64,000 bases of DNA from JAKIYB01 sp964590255 (GCA_964590255.1 CAZPYA010000014.1:1-64000), one strand, 5' to 3'; shown: positions 35,701 to 43,852, numbered from the stretch's first letter. Notes: generated from the sequence alone by a model not told the origin. Translations and numbers: made by a program.

Positions 35701-36277
35701 CCCGACGGACACCCCGCGCCACACCCTGCGCTGGGGCAATAAATACACCTACTCACCGGTAAACGGCTTCGAGGAATATCACGACCTGCTGCACTTGCAG
35801 TTGCCGGGCGACGGCGCCTATTTCGTCGCCTTCTTCCCGCGCAAGCGCGCGACGGCCGCGCCGGCGTTCCAGACCCTCGGCGATGGGAAGATCATCAAGG
35901 TCAGCGGCGACTGGGGCACCGACTACGGCTTCCTCTCCATGCAGCTGGCGAAAACTATCGGCGGTGACGCGCAGTTCGATGGCGTGGCCGGCTCGGTGCA
36001 GGATCGGAAGAGCGGCCTGGTGCTCTGTCTGGGCGCGAACGGCGCCATTCGTTACAAAGAATACGGCCTGACCGCCGACGGTGCCGCCGGCCTGCGGGTG
36101 ACGGACGCGAAAACACTGGTCGTCACCCTACCCGTCAGCGAAGCGGCGCGCAACCTGACCATCACCGCCCCCGGCACGTGGGACATGGACCTGCCGGTCA
36201 AAGGCGTGGGATTCAACCAGCAGACGTTGACGGTGGCGCCGGGCGTCAAGAGCGTTACGTTAATACGGGTGAAGTAA
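32786..36277 (+). CDS. Giant secreted heparinase II/III-like protein, copy B
   Basis: 1163 residues with a signal peptide (MKAFLMACLLLLALGVVAA). The N-terminal beta-sandwich opens LREYLNQGWTNELVTYPF, matching the opening of copies A and C. The helical region starts near 390 (HPHMFMTKQEIEEARQ) with YRSYNLNMSVANVLNLGMI. The heparinase-like beta domain (about 725-900) has VNLVCGDFSHAIFPGEGG and YSERDEVLMSR. C-terminal beta sandwiches follow. The acidic and His motifs differ most from the other copies, so specificity may differ. AAAGGAG precedes the ATG; in-frame codons upstream of it are repeat-derived. It lies 12 nt before the TIM-barrel isomerase gene. Confidence 0.75.
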   Translation: MKAFLMACLLLLALGVVAAERQIVLREYLNQGWTNELVTYPFTAKNGKCHTDSVALAGPKGPQAVQLSDVELYPKSRFIKSAKLSFIADLAPLGTSIYTVSYNKKTVKAAKPSSDLAVVKLPDAVEMRTSKFGLRMPLGTKTFQPPIDPAQAPAPVQAMFLGASEFSGSQLIGASKISAFAGTLTATGPVYAELALRYTYEDASTLTITARLAAGDSQALWATDASGDQPDDGWQLTLFKAGEAVRLPWVGEFGNLNKWGKLNEKAEAALEKEPAGDITRLTPWGDWWDGTTQLEWTFKTPEGREWLKASSRDAGAWVEPLAPGTLRDWGGWAKKLLPLRKLEDGRIVLHVNNAHGARKWALGGAQPGVGHRLDTVKDYVLSWPQDAGTHPHMFMTKQEIEEARQRHQPLDQAQLGYLKQYWSGGMYKSGDGYIPAYHDTMALGAYLLTGDPEIAKQAKVYERLKNHMMIQGKFDTMRYMCLVTEYYDTLIDDPITPETERESLRALFAYLGYKMSDPLTWSCERGYRSYNLNMSVANVLNLGMIAAAIPTHPKAKEWAKPAFAMLNDILNEVGPAGEFPESVTNYAGVTTSSLLAFAIAAKNAGLGDYVNDPRMKRLLLWHTKQYTPIDLRSGGDRKAGFRGLPPHGRAGAGQRESMAGVMARATKDSDPQYAKELQWAWLQSGAPTLFHDSRMGGLEYLYLDKSLPAAQPAWGSEVYPLSSVMLRHGLGTPDEHQVNLVCGDFSHAIFPGEGGAFAGIWSYGVPVSTTFAGGYSERDEVLMSRVCIARGAGTEAERKALSGYCGFPYNLEESSTGKRVVKDTIELGGRDGIINVSAFSTLPRQDYAAVDIGMRYPRGTGWAPVTNLPDWPAMAKGKAPVDWRRQTLFLKDDDPAGPAYLLLRDTVMGQQPTMWQMWTISETIDTPDKVKDVAAVLASKPGNKILPARALTGDRFTAIGQFGVDVEYFIASPTDTPRHTLRWGNKYTYSPVNGFEEYHDLLHLQLPGDGAYFVAFFPRKRATAAPAFQTLGDGKIIKVSGDWGTDYGFLSMQLAKTIGGDAQFDGVAGSVQDRKSGLVLCLGANGAIRYKEYGLTADGAAGLRVTDAKTLVVTLPVSEAARNLTITAPGTWDMDLPVKGVGFNQQTLTVAPGVKSVTLIRVK

Positions 36278-36289
36278 ACGGAGTACCAC

Positions 36290-37111
36290 ATGACTAAATT
36301 ATCCATCGGTGTTTTCACTTCCCTCGGCGAGAAGCCGGAGGAAACCTTTGCCGCGGTGCGCGAGATGGGGCTGGCGAGTTGCCAGCTCGGATGCTGGCGG
36401 CCGCTGAACGTCAGCCGCGAGCTGGTTGAGGCGAACCGGGCGGCGGCGGAGGCGGCGGGGGTGACGATTACCGCCTTCTGGTGCGGCTATCGCGGGCCGG
36501 CGGCGTGGAACTACATCGACGGGCCGTCGACCATCGGGCTGGTGCCGGCGGAGTACCGGGCGATGCGCGTGGAGGACCTGACGCGCGGCGCGGAGATCAC
36601 CGCGTGGCTGGGCATCCAGGACATGGCCACCCACGTCGGCTTCCTGCCGATGAACCCGAAGGACCCCGACTACCTGGGCGCGGTGGATGCCATCCGCGAC
36701 ATCGCCGCCTATGCCGGCGAGCGCGGCGTCTACTTCAACTTCGAGACCGGGCAGGAAACTCCCACCGTACTGCTGCGCTGCATCCAGGACGTGGGCCTGC
36801 CCAACCTGGGTGTGAACCTGGACCCGGCGAACCTGCTGCTGTACGGCAACGCCAACCCGGTGGACGCGCTGGATATCTTCGGGCAATACGTGCGCGGCGT
36901 GCACGCGAAGGACGGCGACTACCCCACCGACGGCCACCACCTGGGCGAGGAAAAAGCGCTGGGCGACGGCCGCGTCAACTTCCCGCTGCTGGTGGCGAAG
37001 CTGAAAGCCTGCGGCTACGCCGGCGCGCTTACCATCGAGCGTGAAATCAGCGGCCCGCAGCAGATCGAAGACATCAAGCGGGCGATTGCGGTGTTGACGC
37101 CGTTGCTGTAG
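36290..37111 (+). CDS. Sugar phosphate isomerase/epimerase-like TIM-barrel protein
   Basis: 273 residues of the AP-endonuclease-2/xylose-isomerase-like family. Metal-site landmarks: FNFETGQETP (about 150-159, Glu), GVNLDPANLLLYGN (about 178-191, Asp), VRGVHAKDGDYP (about 203-214, His and Asp) and GALTIEREIS (about 245-254, Glu). These are the usual metal ligands of epimerases acting on keto-sugars. GGAG precedes the ATG. It is 12 nt behind the giant heparinase-like gene, so it probably processes the sugar released by that enzyme. No signal peptide. Confidence 0.88.
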   Translation: MTKLSIGVFTSLGEKPEETFAAVREMGLASCQLGCWRPLNVSRELVEANRAAAEAAGVTITAFWCGYRGPAAWNYIDGPSTIGLVPAEYRAMRVEDLTRGAEITAWLGIQDMATHVGFLPMNPKDPDYLGAVDAIRDIAAYAGERGVYFNFETGQETPTVLLRCIQDVGLPNLGVNLDPANLLLYGNANPVDALDIFGQYVRGVHAKDGDYPTDGHHLGEEKALGDGRVNFPLLVAKLKACGYAGALTIEREISGPQQIEDIKRAIAVLTPLL

Positions 37112-37120
37112 ACGGGTTGC

Positions 37121-37520
37121 GTCATCGGCCCCCTTCACCGGCCCTTATACGTGCTGCGTTTGTGCAAAGTCGGCCCCCATCCCCCGGCCCCTTCCCCCGT
37201 GCCATTGGGCACAGGGGAAGGGGAGCGTCTATCATTCTCTTCCTCCCCCTGTGCATGGAGCGCAGCGGAAGGCACGGGGGGAGGGTCGGGGACATACGCG
37301 CTGCGTTTTCCCAAAGTCGACCCCCATCCCCCGGCCCCTTCCCCCGCTCCGCTGCGCTGCGCAAGGGAAGGGGAGAACGCTTGAATATCGCGAATCGATG
37401 GTTCGTAACAAGCGCTTCCATATCCGTAACTTAGCGCGTATGAGGGCCGGGGTGGGGGCCGACCACAGAACCGGCTTGAACGAAAGACAAGGCCGGGGAG
37501 GGGGCCGAGTGGCACACTGC
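37121..37520. repeat. Array of G/C-rich modular repeats with several cores
   Basis: At least four units in about 400 nt carry interchangeable cores: gtgccattgggcacag, a gtgcatggagcgcagcgg type, gctccgctgcgctgcgcaaggg and a degenerate one near 37440-37500. Shared outer ends read cggcccccatccccc. There is no gene. It borders the duplicated 3'-end fragment at 37527. Confidence 0.75.
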
Positions 37521-37526
37521 CCCCGA

Positions 37527-37581
37527 TCACTTCTCCGCCTTCTCCTCTTCCTTCAACACTTCATCCACGTATGCCCAGGGG
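37527..37581 (-). pseudogene. Duplicated 3' end of the giant heparinase-like gene (copy C)
   Basis: 55 nt match 38624-38678 at 50 positions without gaps, beginning exactly at the stop codon. In frame it would encode PWAYVDEVLKEEEKAEK-stop versus PWAYVDEALKEEKKAEK-stop in the intact gene; three of the five differences are silent. It lies on the far side of the two Imm26-like genes in the same orientation, so the fragments form a direct repeat around them. Confidence 0.85.
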
Positions 37582-37598
37582 ACACCGGGCTGGCGCAA

Positions 37599-38069
37599 TC
37601 AGTCATCGTTTACCCGCGAGATGCCCAGGGCTTCGCTGATGAGAATATCAACCCCAAGGTATGTGGTGCTGGCCTGAAACCCACAAGGGTCAATTCGCTC
37701 AGGCAATACATTATTATACTCGTCGACATACTCGTCACGAATGGTCTTAAAGCAATGGGTTAGCATCACATCATCCGGTGAGAGAGGATGTTGCTCGACG
37801 GTCTCGAAGTAGCCCTTCGACCAGGCATGACGCGTCGTGATGATCGGCGGCACCAGCAGTTGGTCGTACCGCAACGACGGAACCTGCTGCTTATCCGCCG
37901 AGAATGCCCGGTAAATATAGATCAACACCTGTTTCTCAATCACACCGACGCGGGCATCCAGCCGGATCACCCGGCCGAAGATATACTCGTCATCTCGCAT
38001 CTGGAGGACGAAGATATCGCCGACTTTCAAGGGTTTTCGGCTGGGTTGCAGGATGCGCATGTTCATCAT
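37599..38069 (-). CDS. Imm26-like (immunity protein 26 family) protein, copy A
   Basis: 156 residues. The conserved core reads KVGDIFVLQMRDDEYIFGRVIRLDA (about residues 16-40), typical of Imm26 domains found beside polymorphic toxins. The remainder (LIYIYRAFSADK, YDQLLVPPII, WSKGYFETVEQHPLSPDDV) aligns along its length with the neighbour at 38095-38565. AGGAGG precedes the ATG. No toxin gene of the Rhs, CDI or WapA type is nearby, so immunity is inferred from the family only. The pair sits between direct copies of a neighbouring gene's 3' end. Confidence 0.7.
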   Translation of the reverse strand: MMNMRILQPSRKPLKVGDIFVLQMRDDEYIFGRVIRLDARVGVIEKQVLIYIYRAFSADKQQVPSLRYDQLLVPPIITTRHAWSKGYFETVEQHPLSPDDVMLTHCFKTIRDEYVDEYNNVLPERIDPCGFQASTTYLGVDILISEALGISRVNDD

Positions 38070-38094
38070 GTTTTCCTCCTGTCGTTACGAGTCA

Positions 38095-38565
38095 CTAATC
38101 CGGAGCTAGCGGAATATCTAGGGCGCGGCTGACCAGGTCATCGATGACACGGTAGTTACCTAATCCATATTGGCCACACGGCTCATGTTTCTCTGGCAAC
38201 TGGTGGTTGTATTCGTCAAAGTATTTACCGCTGAAATAACTCTGAAAACAATGAACCGGCAGCACATCCTCCGGTGTGAGGGGATGGTGGGCCACCATCT
38301 CAAAGTAGCCACGCGACCAGCCTAGTCGATTAATCAAATCCGGCGCAATCAACAACTGATCGCGATTCAGCACTGGAATCGCTGTTTTGTCAAACGAGAA
38401 TGCACGGTAGACATAGATTAAGATAACGTTTTGCATTTCATCTATCATGGCATCTGTTCTAATCACTCGGCCGAAGATATACTCATCGTCACGCAACTGC
38501 ATCACGAAGATATCGCCGGGTTTCACGGCTTTTCGGCTCGGGGTTAATACACGCATGTTAGGCAT
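38095..38565 (-). CDS. Imm26-like (immunity protein 26 family) protein, copy B
   Basis: 156 residues, the same length as copy A, with KPGDIFVMQLRDDEYIFGRVIRTDA, LIYVYRAFSFDK, RDQLLIAPDLI and WSRGYFEMVAHHPLTPEDV. Roughly half of the residues match copy A, so the duplication is not recent. The ATG at 38565 has GGAGG 9 nt upstream; the in-frame start ten codons earlier is less likely. The 25-nt gap to copy A suggests co-transcription. It lies 58 nt behind the giant heparinase-like gene on the same strand. Confidence 0.7.
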   Translation of the reverse strand: MPNMRVLTPSRKAVKPGDIFVMQLRDDEYIFGRVIRTDAMIDEMQNVILIYVYRAFSFDKTAIPVLNRDQLLIAPDLINRLGWSRGYFEMVAHHPLTPEDVLPVHCFQSYFSGKYFDEYNHQLPEKHEPCGQYGLGNYRVIDDLVSRALDIPLAPD

Positions 38566-38623
38566 GCTCTCGTTCCTCCCGTTGCCGACGCACATTCGCG
38601 TCGGCGTTTCTTACGCCCACCGC

Positions 38624-41600
38624 TCACTTCTCCGCCTTCTTCTCCTCTTTCAACGCCTCATCCACGTATGCCCAGGGGCCGACGGGCGGCACCTGGAAGC
38701 GGGTGAGGCGGATGTCGTTTTTGCCTTCGAAGAGCGGGAGGGCGAGGCCGCGGTCGTAGTAGCCGACTTGCCACTGGCGGCCGTTGAGGTAGAGGGTGGG
38801 CGCGATGCCGGTGAGCACCGGGCCGTCGTTCTGTGCGGGGATCATGTCGCGGGACATCGCCAACTGCCGGCAGTTGTCCGGCGCCAGGTTTTGCGGCAGC
38901 GGCATCTCCAGCACGCGGGCGCGGCCGTCGGAAAGGCCGGTCACCTCGCCGGGCTCATCGCCTTTCGGGTAGGTGAAGACGAGGTCATACGGCCCCTCGC
39001 CGCGGATGACGAAGTCTTTGTAGCCGATGTAGCCCAGCGCGCCGACGGAGAAGTCGCGCCCCATCACCAGCCGCATATAGTCTTTGGTGACGAACACCGC
39101 TCCCATCTCTCCTTTGAACACGATGTCGTCCTGATTGAATTCCAGCGGGTCCTTGCTGGCGAAGACGTAGGCATACCCGTCGTCCAGCGTGAATTTCGTC
39201 ACGCCGGGCTTCACCTCGGTTTTGTCCGCATAGCGGATATCCAGCTTGCGTACCACCGGCTCATACTTGTAGTACTGATTTCCACCGCCGCCGGCCTCAA
39301 GCTCCTGGCGCGTTTTGATGCGCTCCATGGGCATGAAGGTGTGATAGGTATAATTGCGGCAGCGCGCCTTGCCGCCGCCCGAGCAGATGGCGATGCTGAC
39401 GCTCCAGTCCATGTTGCGGTGGATGGCGCCGCTGCGGCCCTTGAACGCCACCATTTCTTCGGTGTAGTCGATGTCCTGGTCGGGGTTCAGGAAGGCCCAG
39501 TCGATGCTGTCCTGCGCCGTCACCTGCACCACGCCGGGGGCCGGGCAGGCCACCTGCGGGCGCTTCATGTCCGCCGTGCGCGGATAGATGACTACCAGGT
39601 AATCTTTCCCGGCAAGCTGGTCGACGCGCATGAGGGTGGCGCCGCCGGGCGGGAAGCCACAGCCGGAGCCGCCGGCGGTGGCCTTGTAGGTGAAGGTGGG
39701 TTTCACCGTCGTCAGGTTGGCGAAGACGATGTCCAGATAGTTGCCTTGCGGCGTCTTCACCGTCACGCGGTTGCCCTCCACGGTGATGTCCTGCGGCTTG
39801 CCGAGCAGCCAGCAGAACCAGTGGGTGGCGGGCAACTGCGGCCCTCGGAAGCTGTCGCGCAGCACATAGTAGGTGGGGTTGAGCGGGTTCTGGCTCTTCA
39901 TCGTCAGGAACTGGCGGTACCAGTCGAAGGGCTGCTTGACGAAGCCGTTCGACGAGCCGCCGGATTTATGATCGAAGCGCTGCCGCCCGCACAGGTAGTC
40001 GGCGGTCTGCAGGTAGACGTGCTCGATAATCATGCTGTCCACGCGGCCGTGGTTGTTTTGCCACTCGGTGAAGCCGCCGAAGGTGACGATGCCGTGGCGA
40101 ATCTCCGCCGGCTCCGGGCTGTTGTAGCCCAGGCTGCTGTTCGGCACCACCTGCTCGCCGTTGGCGTAGATTTTGAAGGAGCCCTGGTCCATGTCGAAGT
40201 GGCTCTGGTTGTAGCCCTGGCGGAAGAGCAGGAAGGACTCGCTGGGCTGGCCGAAATTCGTGCGCGAGGTGGCGCCGAAGCCGGGCAAAAAGGCGCCGGA
40301 GATCTCATTCGGCTGCTTCGCCTCAATGCTCGGGTCATAGCCCAGCCATTGCGCGTTCGTCATGTTGCCGTGGTTGCCGGGCGACTTGCCCATTGCCTCC
40401 CATGCCCACATGAGCGTAGCGGCCATGATGGGATCCTTGTCGCGCATCAGCCGCGCCATGTTCGGCAGCGAGTCGCCGCGCGAGATGACGCCGTTGCCGG
40501 TGCCCTCGCAGGCGCGCAGCCCCTTCATGTTGGCATCGGGGGGTGACAGCACCGCCAGCATGTATTTGTGGATCGCCACCGCGTATTCCAGCATGTTGTC
40601 GGTCATCGCCCCGGCGTGGTTCAGCGACAGCAGCGCGTCGGTGATGAACGGCACCGACGCCTGCTGATACCCCTGCTCCTCGCGCCAGGCGCCGTATGGC
40701 GAGGTGTTGTCCGCCAGCTTCCACTCGGTGTAGGCCACGGCGTCCTTCATCCACAGCTTGTACAGCGGATGGGCCTTGACGAGCTGGATATACTGCGGGA
40801 AGCCCATGTAGCGGTTGATGGGCATGTTCGGGTTGCCCAGGTGGTCGCCCAACCCACGCGGGTTGAAGTCGGGTTCGGTGTAGAGATAGCAGATGGCGGC
40901 GATCTTCGCCCGCAGCGCCGCCCGCTGCTCGGTGGGCAGGTTCGGCCACGCCAGCGCGTCATCGCAGAAGGGGACGATGCCGTTGTCATACTGCGCCTGG
41001 CGGAAGGAGGAGCCGGTGTTCGACACTCCCTCTTTCAGCCGCTTGTCCAGCCAGCCCAGCGCCGCCTTCGTCGAGTTGGCGCCGTTGGCGTCCGTCGGGT
41101 TCATGATGTAGAGCTTGCTCAGCGTGTCTTTATACGGGTTGCCGGGCAGCGTGGCCTTCAGCAGGCCGGCTTCCTTGAAGTTGACATAGGTGTGGGGCGG
41201 CGCCGCGCCCTCGCCGGCAGGATCGCGCCAGGTGAGGATCCAGTCCTTGTAGGTATCCAGTCCGATGAAGCCGTATTGCAGGCGCTGGGCCTTGCGGTCA
41301 CCGTCCGCCAGCGTCAAGCCCCAGTAGCGGGATCCGTAGGTGTCCGGGTCGCCGGGGTCGTCTTCGGCGCTGTCGAAGGGATTATACGGGCGCAGCACGC
41401 CGTAGCAACTGAAGGGCAGTTCCAGCACCGTCGGCTGGTCGGCGCGGGCGCGCAGGCGCGCCACGGCGTTGTGCGGGTGGCGCCAACTGCCCGAGTGCAG
41501 CACCAGCAGGCCAATCTTCGTCGCGGCGTCCATCTCGTAATACATGCGGCTGCCGAACATGTCCCATGGGGCGACGGCGGTGAAGGTGCTGTTCACCAGC

Positions 41601-42388
41601 GGCGTGATTTTGCCGAAGTCGCCGCTCTTCCACGGATACGCGTATTGGTCGGGGTCATCGAGGGTGGGGAAATTCTTCCCCAGGCTCACCGCCAGGTAGT
41701 CGGTGCCGTCGGTGAGGGCGGGGGAGATGAACTCTTCGGTCACGAAGGCCATCGGCGCGCCCTGGTCCAGCCGGACGACTACCCGGTAAAAGGCGTCGCC
41801 TTCGAGCTTATACTCGAACTGCACCTCGGCGTAGACCGGTCCCTCGGCGAGGATTTCCGCGGAGTAGCCGTTGGCCTTGCGCTTCGTCACCAGCTTCGAG
41901 CCGCCCGCCCAGGCGCCGTCCGCCTGCCGGAAGCCGGCGAAGGGGCCGGGCAGCTCGCTGGCCGGCACCGGCTTTTCCGCCTTCAGCGAGCCTTTCGGGC
42001 CCAGGCGGATGGCGACGGCCTCGTTCTTCAGTTCCAGAAAGCCTTTCCCCTTCACCAGTGACACCGGCGCGGGGAGGTTCGGCGCGTCGTCTTCCGTCAA
42101 CTTATATGTGACGCTGGCGTTGGCGGGCACCGCGGCGAGGAAGGAGACGGTGGCCGACTTCATGCTGCCTCCCTTCCCCTCCACTTCGGTGTATTGCACC
42201 GGAATGGCCTTACCGTCTGGCCCGAGCAGCGTCAACTCCGCCGCCTTCATCGGGGCGGGGAACTCCACGTCGTAGGAGACCACCTCCGGCCCCCAGGCAC
42301 GCCCGGTGATATCGGTGATGACAAAGGGCTCTTCATAAGCCAGTGCCGCGACGGTGAATAGCATCGCGCATAAAGCGAGGACGCGCAT
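38624..42388 (-). CDS. Giant secreted heparinase II/III-like protein, copy C
   Basis: 1254 residues with a signal peptide (MRVLALCAMLFTVAALAYEE). The N-terminal beta-sandwich opens ITDITGRAWGPEVVSYDV, close to copy A. The helical domain (about 400-690) has LGDHLGNPNMPINRYMGFPQ (compare GAHTGNPNMSIARQMP in A) and SPYGAWREEQGYQQA. The heparinase-like beta domain has RTNFGQPSESFLLFRQGYN and SHFDMDQGSFKIYANGE, paralleling SHWYIDQGNVALFSKG. The C-terminus is Lys/Glu-rich and its last 55 nt are duplicated at 37527. AGGAGG precedes the ATG. Probably exported to the periplasm or outside; lyase activity is inference from fold. Confidence 0.75.
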   Translation of the reverse strand: MRVLALCAMLFTVAALAYEEPFVITDITGRAWGPEVVSYDVEFPAPMKAAELTLLGPDGKAIPVQYTEVEGKGGSMKSATVSFLAAVPANASVTYKLTEDDAPNLPAPVSLVKGKGFLELKNEAVAIRLGPKGSLKAEKPVPASELPGPFAGFRQADGAWAGGSKLVTKRKANGYSAEILAEGPVYAEVQFEYKLEGDAFYRVVVRLDQGAPMAFVTEEFISPALTDGTDYLAVSLGKNFPTLDDPDQYAYPWKSGDFGKITPLVNSTFTAVAPWDMFGSRMYYEMDAATKIGLLVLHSGSWRHPHNAVARLRARADQPTVLELPFSCYGVLRPYNPFDSAEDDPGDPDTYGSRYWGLTLADGDRKAQRLQYGFIGLDTYKDWILTWRDPAGEGAAPPHTYVNFKEAGLLKATLPGNPYKDTLSKLYIMNPTDANGANSTKAALGWLDKRLKEGVSNTGSSFRQAQYDNGIVPFCDDALAWPNLPTEQRAALRAKIAAICYLYTEPDFNPRGLGDHLGNPNMPINRYMGFPQYIQLVKAHPLYKLWMKDAVAYTEWKLADNTSPYGAWREEQGYQQASVPFITDALLSLNHAGAMTDNMLEYAVAIHKYMLAVLSPPDANMKGLRACEGTGNGVISRGDSLPNMARLMRDKDPIMAATLMWAWEAMGKSPGNHGNMTNAQWLGYDPSIEAKQPNEISGAFLPGFGATSRTNFGQPSESFLLFRQGYNQSHFDMDQGSFKIYANGEQVVPNSSLGYNSPEPAEIRHGIVTFGGFTEWQNNHGRVDSMIIEHVYLQTADYLCGRQRFDHKSGGSSNGFVKQPFDWYRQFLTMKSQNPLNPTYYVLRDSFRGPQLPATHWFCWLLGKPQDITVEGNRVTVKTPQGNYLDIVFANLTTVKPTFTYKATAGGSGCGFPPGGATLMRVDQLAGKDYLVVIYPRTADMKRPQVACPAPGVVQVTAQDSIDWAFLNPDQDIDYTEEMVAFKGRSGAIHRNMDWSVSIAICSGGGKARCRNYTYHTFMPMERIKTRQELEAGGGGNQYYKYEPVVRKLDIRYADKTEVKPGVTKFTLDDGYAYVFASKDPLEFNQDDIVFKGEMGAVFVTKDYMRLVMGRDFSVGALGYIGYKDFVIRGEGPYDLVFTYPKGDEPGEVTGLSDGRARVLEMPLPQNLAPDNCRQLAMSRDMIPAQNDGPVLTGIAPTLYLNGRQWQVGYYDRGLALPLFEGKNDIRLTRFQVPPVGPWAYVDEALKEEKKAEK

Positions 42389-42428
42389 GGGGGAAACCTC
42401 CTGTAGTGTGATAACGGTTCTGTCGTCG

Positions 42429-42558
42429 GACCCCTCCCCCAGCCCCTCCCCGAACCGGGCGAGGGGGGAACCGCTTTCTGATTATGTATGAGTGTCACAT
42501 GTAACGCAATAGCCTGCTCCCCTCGCCCGGTTCGGGGAGGGGCTGGGGGAGGGGTCCG
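42429..42558. repeat. Perfect 40-nt inverted repeat pair (modular repeat family)
   Basis: 42429-42468 and 42519-42558 are exact reverse complements over 40 nt (core gaaccgggcga), separated by 50 nt of unrelated, A/T-richer sequence. It is the cleanest example of the family in paired form and lies between the heparinase-like gene start and the end of the nitrilase-family gene. Confidence 0.92.
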
Positions 42559-42578
42559 CTAACAGGGACGCTTTCGTA

Positions 42579-43412
42579 CTATGCGTTCTCCGGAAAATGC
42601 ACCACGCAATGCACCATCTGGTCCTGCTGGTGCTCCATGATGAGCGTGCCGGGAATCTGAGCACGGAGGGTGCCGAAGGTGTCGGCGATGAGGCAGTGGC
42701 CCATGTGGTGCATCTTCTTGCCGTCGAAGCCGAGGGCGTTGGCGGCGGCGAAGGCCAGCGGGCGGCGGCCTTCTTTCACGAAGGCGTCGTGCAGGCACAC
42801 GTAATTCCGGTATTCCGCCGCCAGCGCTTCCCCTTCCGCGGTGAACAGCTCTTCGTGATGGAGGTAGGGAATGGGCTTGTCGTGGATGTGGTCGCCACCG
42901 GCGCAGGGGTGGCAGCGGAAGTCGATCCGCAGCTCCTCCAGCATATCGTACAGCCCGTCCATGCCGCTGTCGGCGCAGATGATGAGCGCCGTGCGCACGC
43001 CGTTGAACTCGAACACCGTGCGCTCGCGCGGGCCGGCGGAGAGGCCGCCTTTCAGCTCGATGGGGGTCATATTATGCTTGCGCTGCGACCCGAGGCTGCC
43101 GTCCGGCCGCGCCACCACGTGGGTGTTGTAGTAGGCGCCGTCCTCCATTTCGATGAAGCCGGCCAGCACGGTGATGCCATACTGTTGCGCCCACTGCGAG
43201 ATCTGCGACGTCAGCGGTCCGCCCACCGGCTCGGCAAAGGCCTTGTTCTCGTCAGAGAACTCATACGAGTGTACTACCGTCTCCGCGAAAAGGATCACCT
43301 CGACCCCCACCGCCGCGGCGGACTGGATCTGCGGGCGCATGCGCGCCAGGTTGGCCCAGGGATCGCCGGAGACGGAATGAATCTGCGAGACCGCAACGTG
43401 AAGAGAACGCAT
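42579..43412 (-). CDS. Carbon-nitrogen hydrolase (nitrilase superfamily)
   Basis: 277 residues. The catalytic triad is Glu44 (ILFAETVV), Lys112 (SQRKHNMTP) and Cys146 (LIICADSG). It hydrolyses amides, carbamoyl groups or nitriles; the His-rich segment (CHPCAGGDHIHDKPIPYLHH) is unusual and may bind metal or substrate. The ATG at 43412 follows AAGGAGCC; the longer frame upstream is repeat-derived. No signal peptide. It is flanked by paired repeats on both sides. Confidence 0.9.
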   Translation of the reverse strand: MRSLHVAVSQIHSVSGDPWANLARMRPQIQSAAAVGVEVILFAETVVHSYEFSDENKAFAEPVGGPLTSQISQWAQQYGITVLAGFIEMEDGAYYNTHVVARPDGSLGSQRKHNMTPIELKGGLSAGPRERTVFEFNGVRTALIICADSGMDGLYDMLEELRIDFRCHPCAGGDHIHDKPIPYLHHEELFTAEGEALAAEYRNYVCLHDAFVKEGRRPLAFAAANALGFDGKKMHHMGHCLIADTFGTLRAQIPGTLIMEHQQDQMVHCVVHFPENA

Positions 43413-43435
43413 GAAAGGCTCCTTATGACTATCGC

Positions 43436-43574
43436 CAGACCCCTCCCCCCAACCCCCTCCCCGAAACGGGCGAGGGGGAGTGATCCCTGTATACAACCGA
43501 ATATCTGTCCAACGTCACACCATCACGCTCCTCCCCCTCGCTCGGCTCGGGGAGGGGGTTGGGGGAGGGGTCTG
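43436..43574. repeat. Inverted repeat pair (modular repeat family), imperfect
   Basis: Left unit 43436-43479 and right unit 43532-43574 are near reverse complements (three mismatches and one indel), about 50 nt apart. The right unit ends 13 nt before the ABC-gene 3' fragment. Confidence 0.85.
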
Positions 43575-43587
43575 GCGTTAGCACCCG

Positions 43588-43852
43588 TCACATCTCCGGC
43601 AACTGCACCGGTTCTTCATCAATACGACGTTCCGCCGCCGCTTCCTCTTCCTCCGCCAGGTCGTCGAGCCAGAATTGCTGCTCATATCATGTGCGTGTAA
43701 CGGCTGTTGGCCTTTACCAGCTCGCGGTGCGGACCCTGCTCGACGATATGGCCGTTTTCCAACACAAGGATGACGTCGGCGCTGCGGATGGTGCTGAGGC
43801 GATGGGCGATGATGAAGGTGGTGCGGCCTTCCATGAGCCGCTCCAGCGCCTG
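43588..43852 (-). pseudogene. Duplicated 3' end of the ABC exporter gene, frameshifted
   Basis: 265 nt match 44215-44478, the last about 88 codons and stop of the ABC exporter, at about 90% identity. The match begins exactly at the stop codon and ends abruptly at gcgcctg. A one-base insertion (tcatatcatgtg versus tcatacatgtg) breaks the frame. It has no upstream part and cannot make an exporter. The fragment and the intact end form a direct repeat around 43853-44214. Confidence 0.92.

Noticed and set aside
37121..37520. CRISPR array
   Set aside because: The repeated units differ in length and core, spacing is irregular, and no cas genes are present.
38447..40546. A 699-codon plus-strand open frame, and another at 40568-42061
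   Set aside because: Both are antisense to the giant heparinase-like copy C, which has a signal peptide, a strong ribosome site and paralogues.
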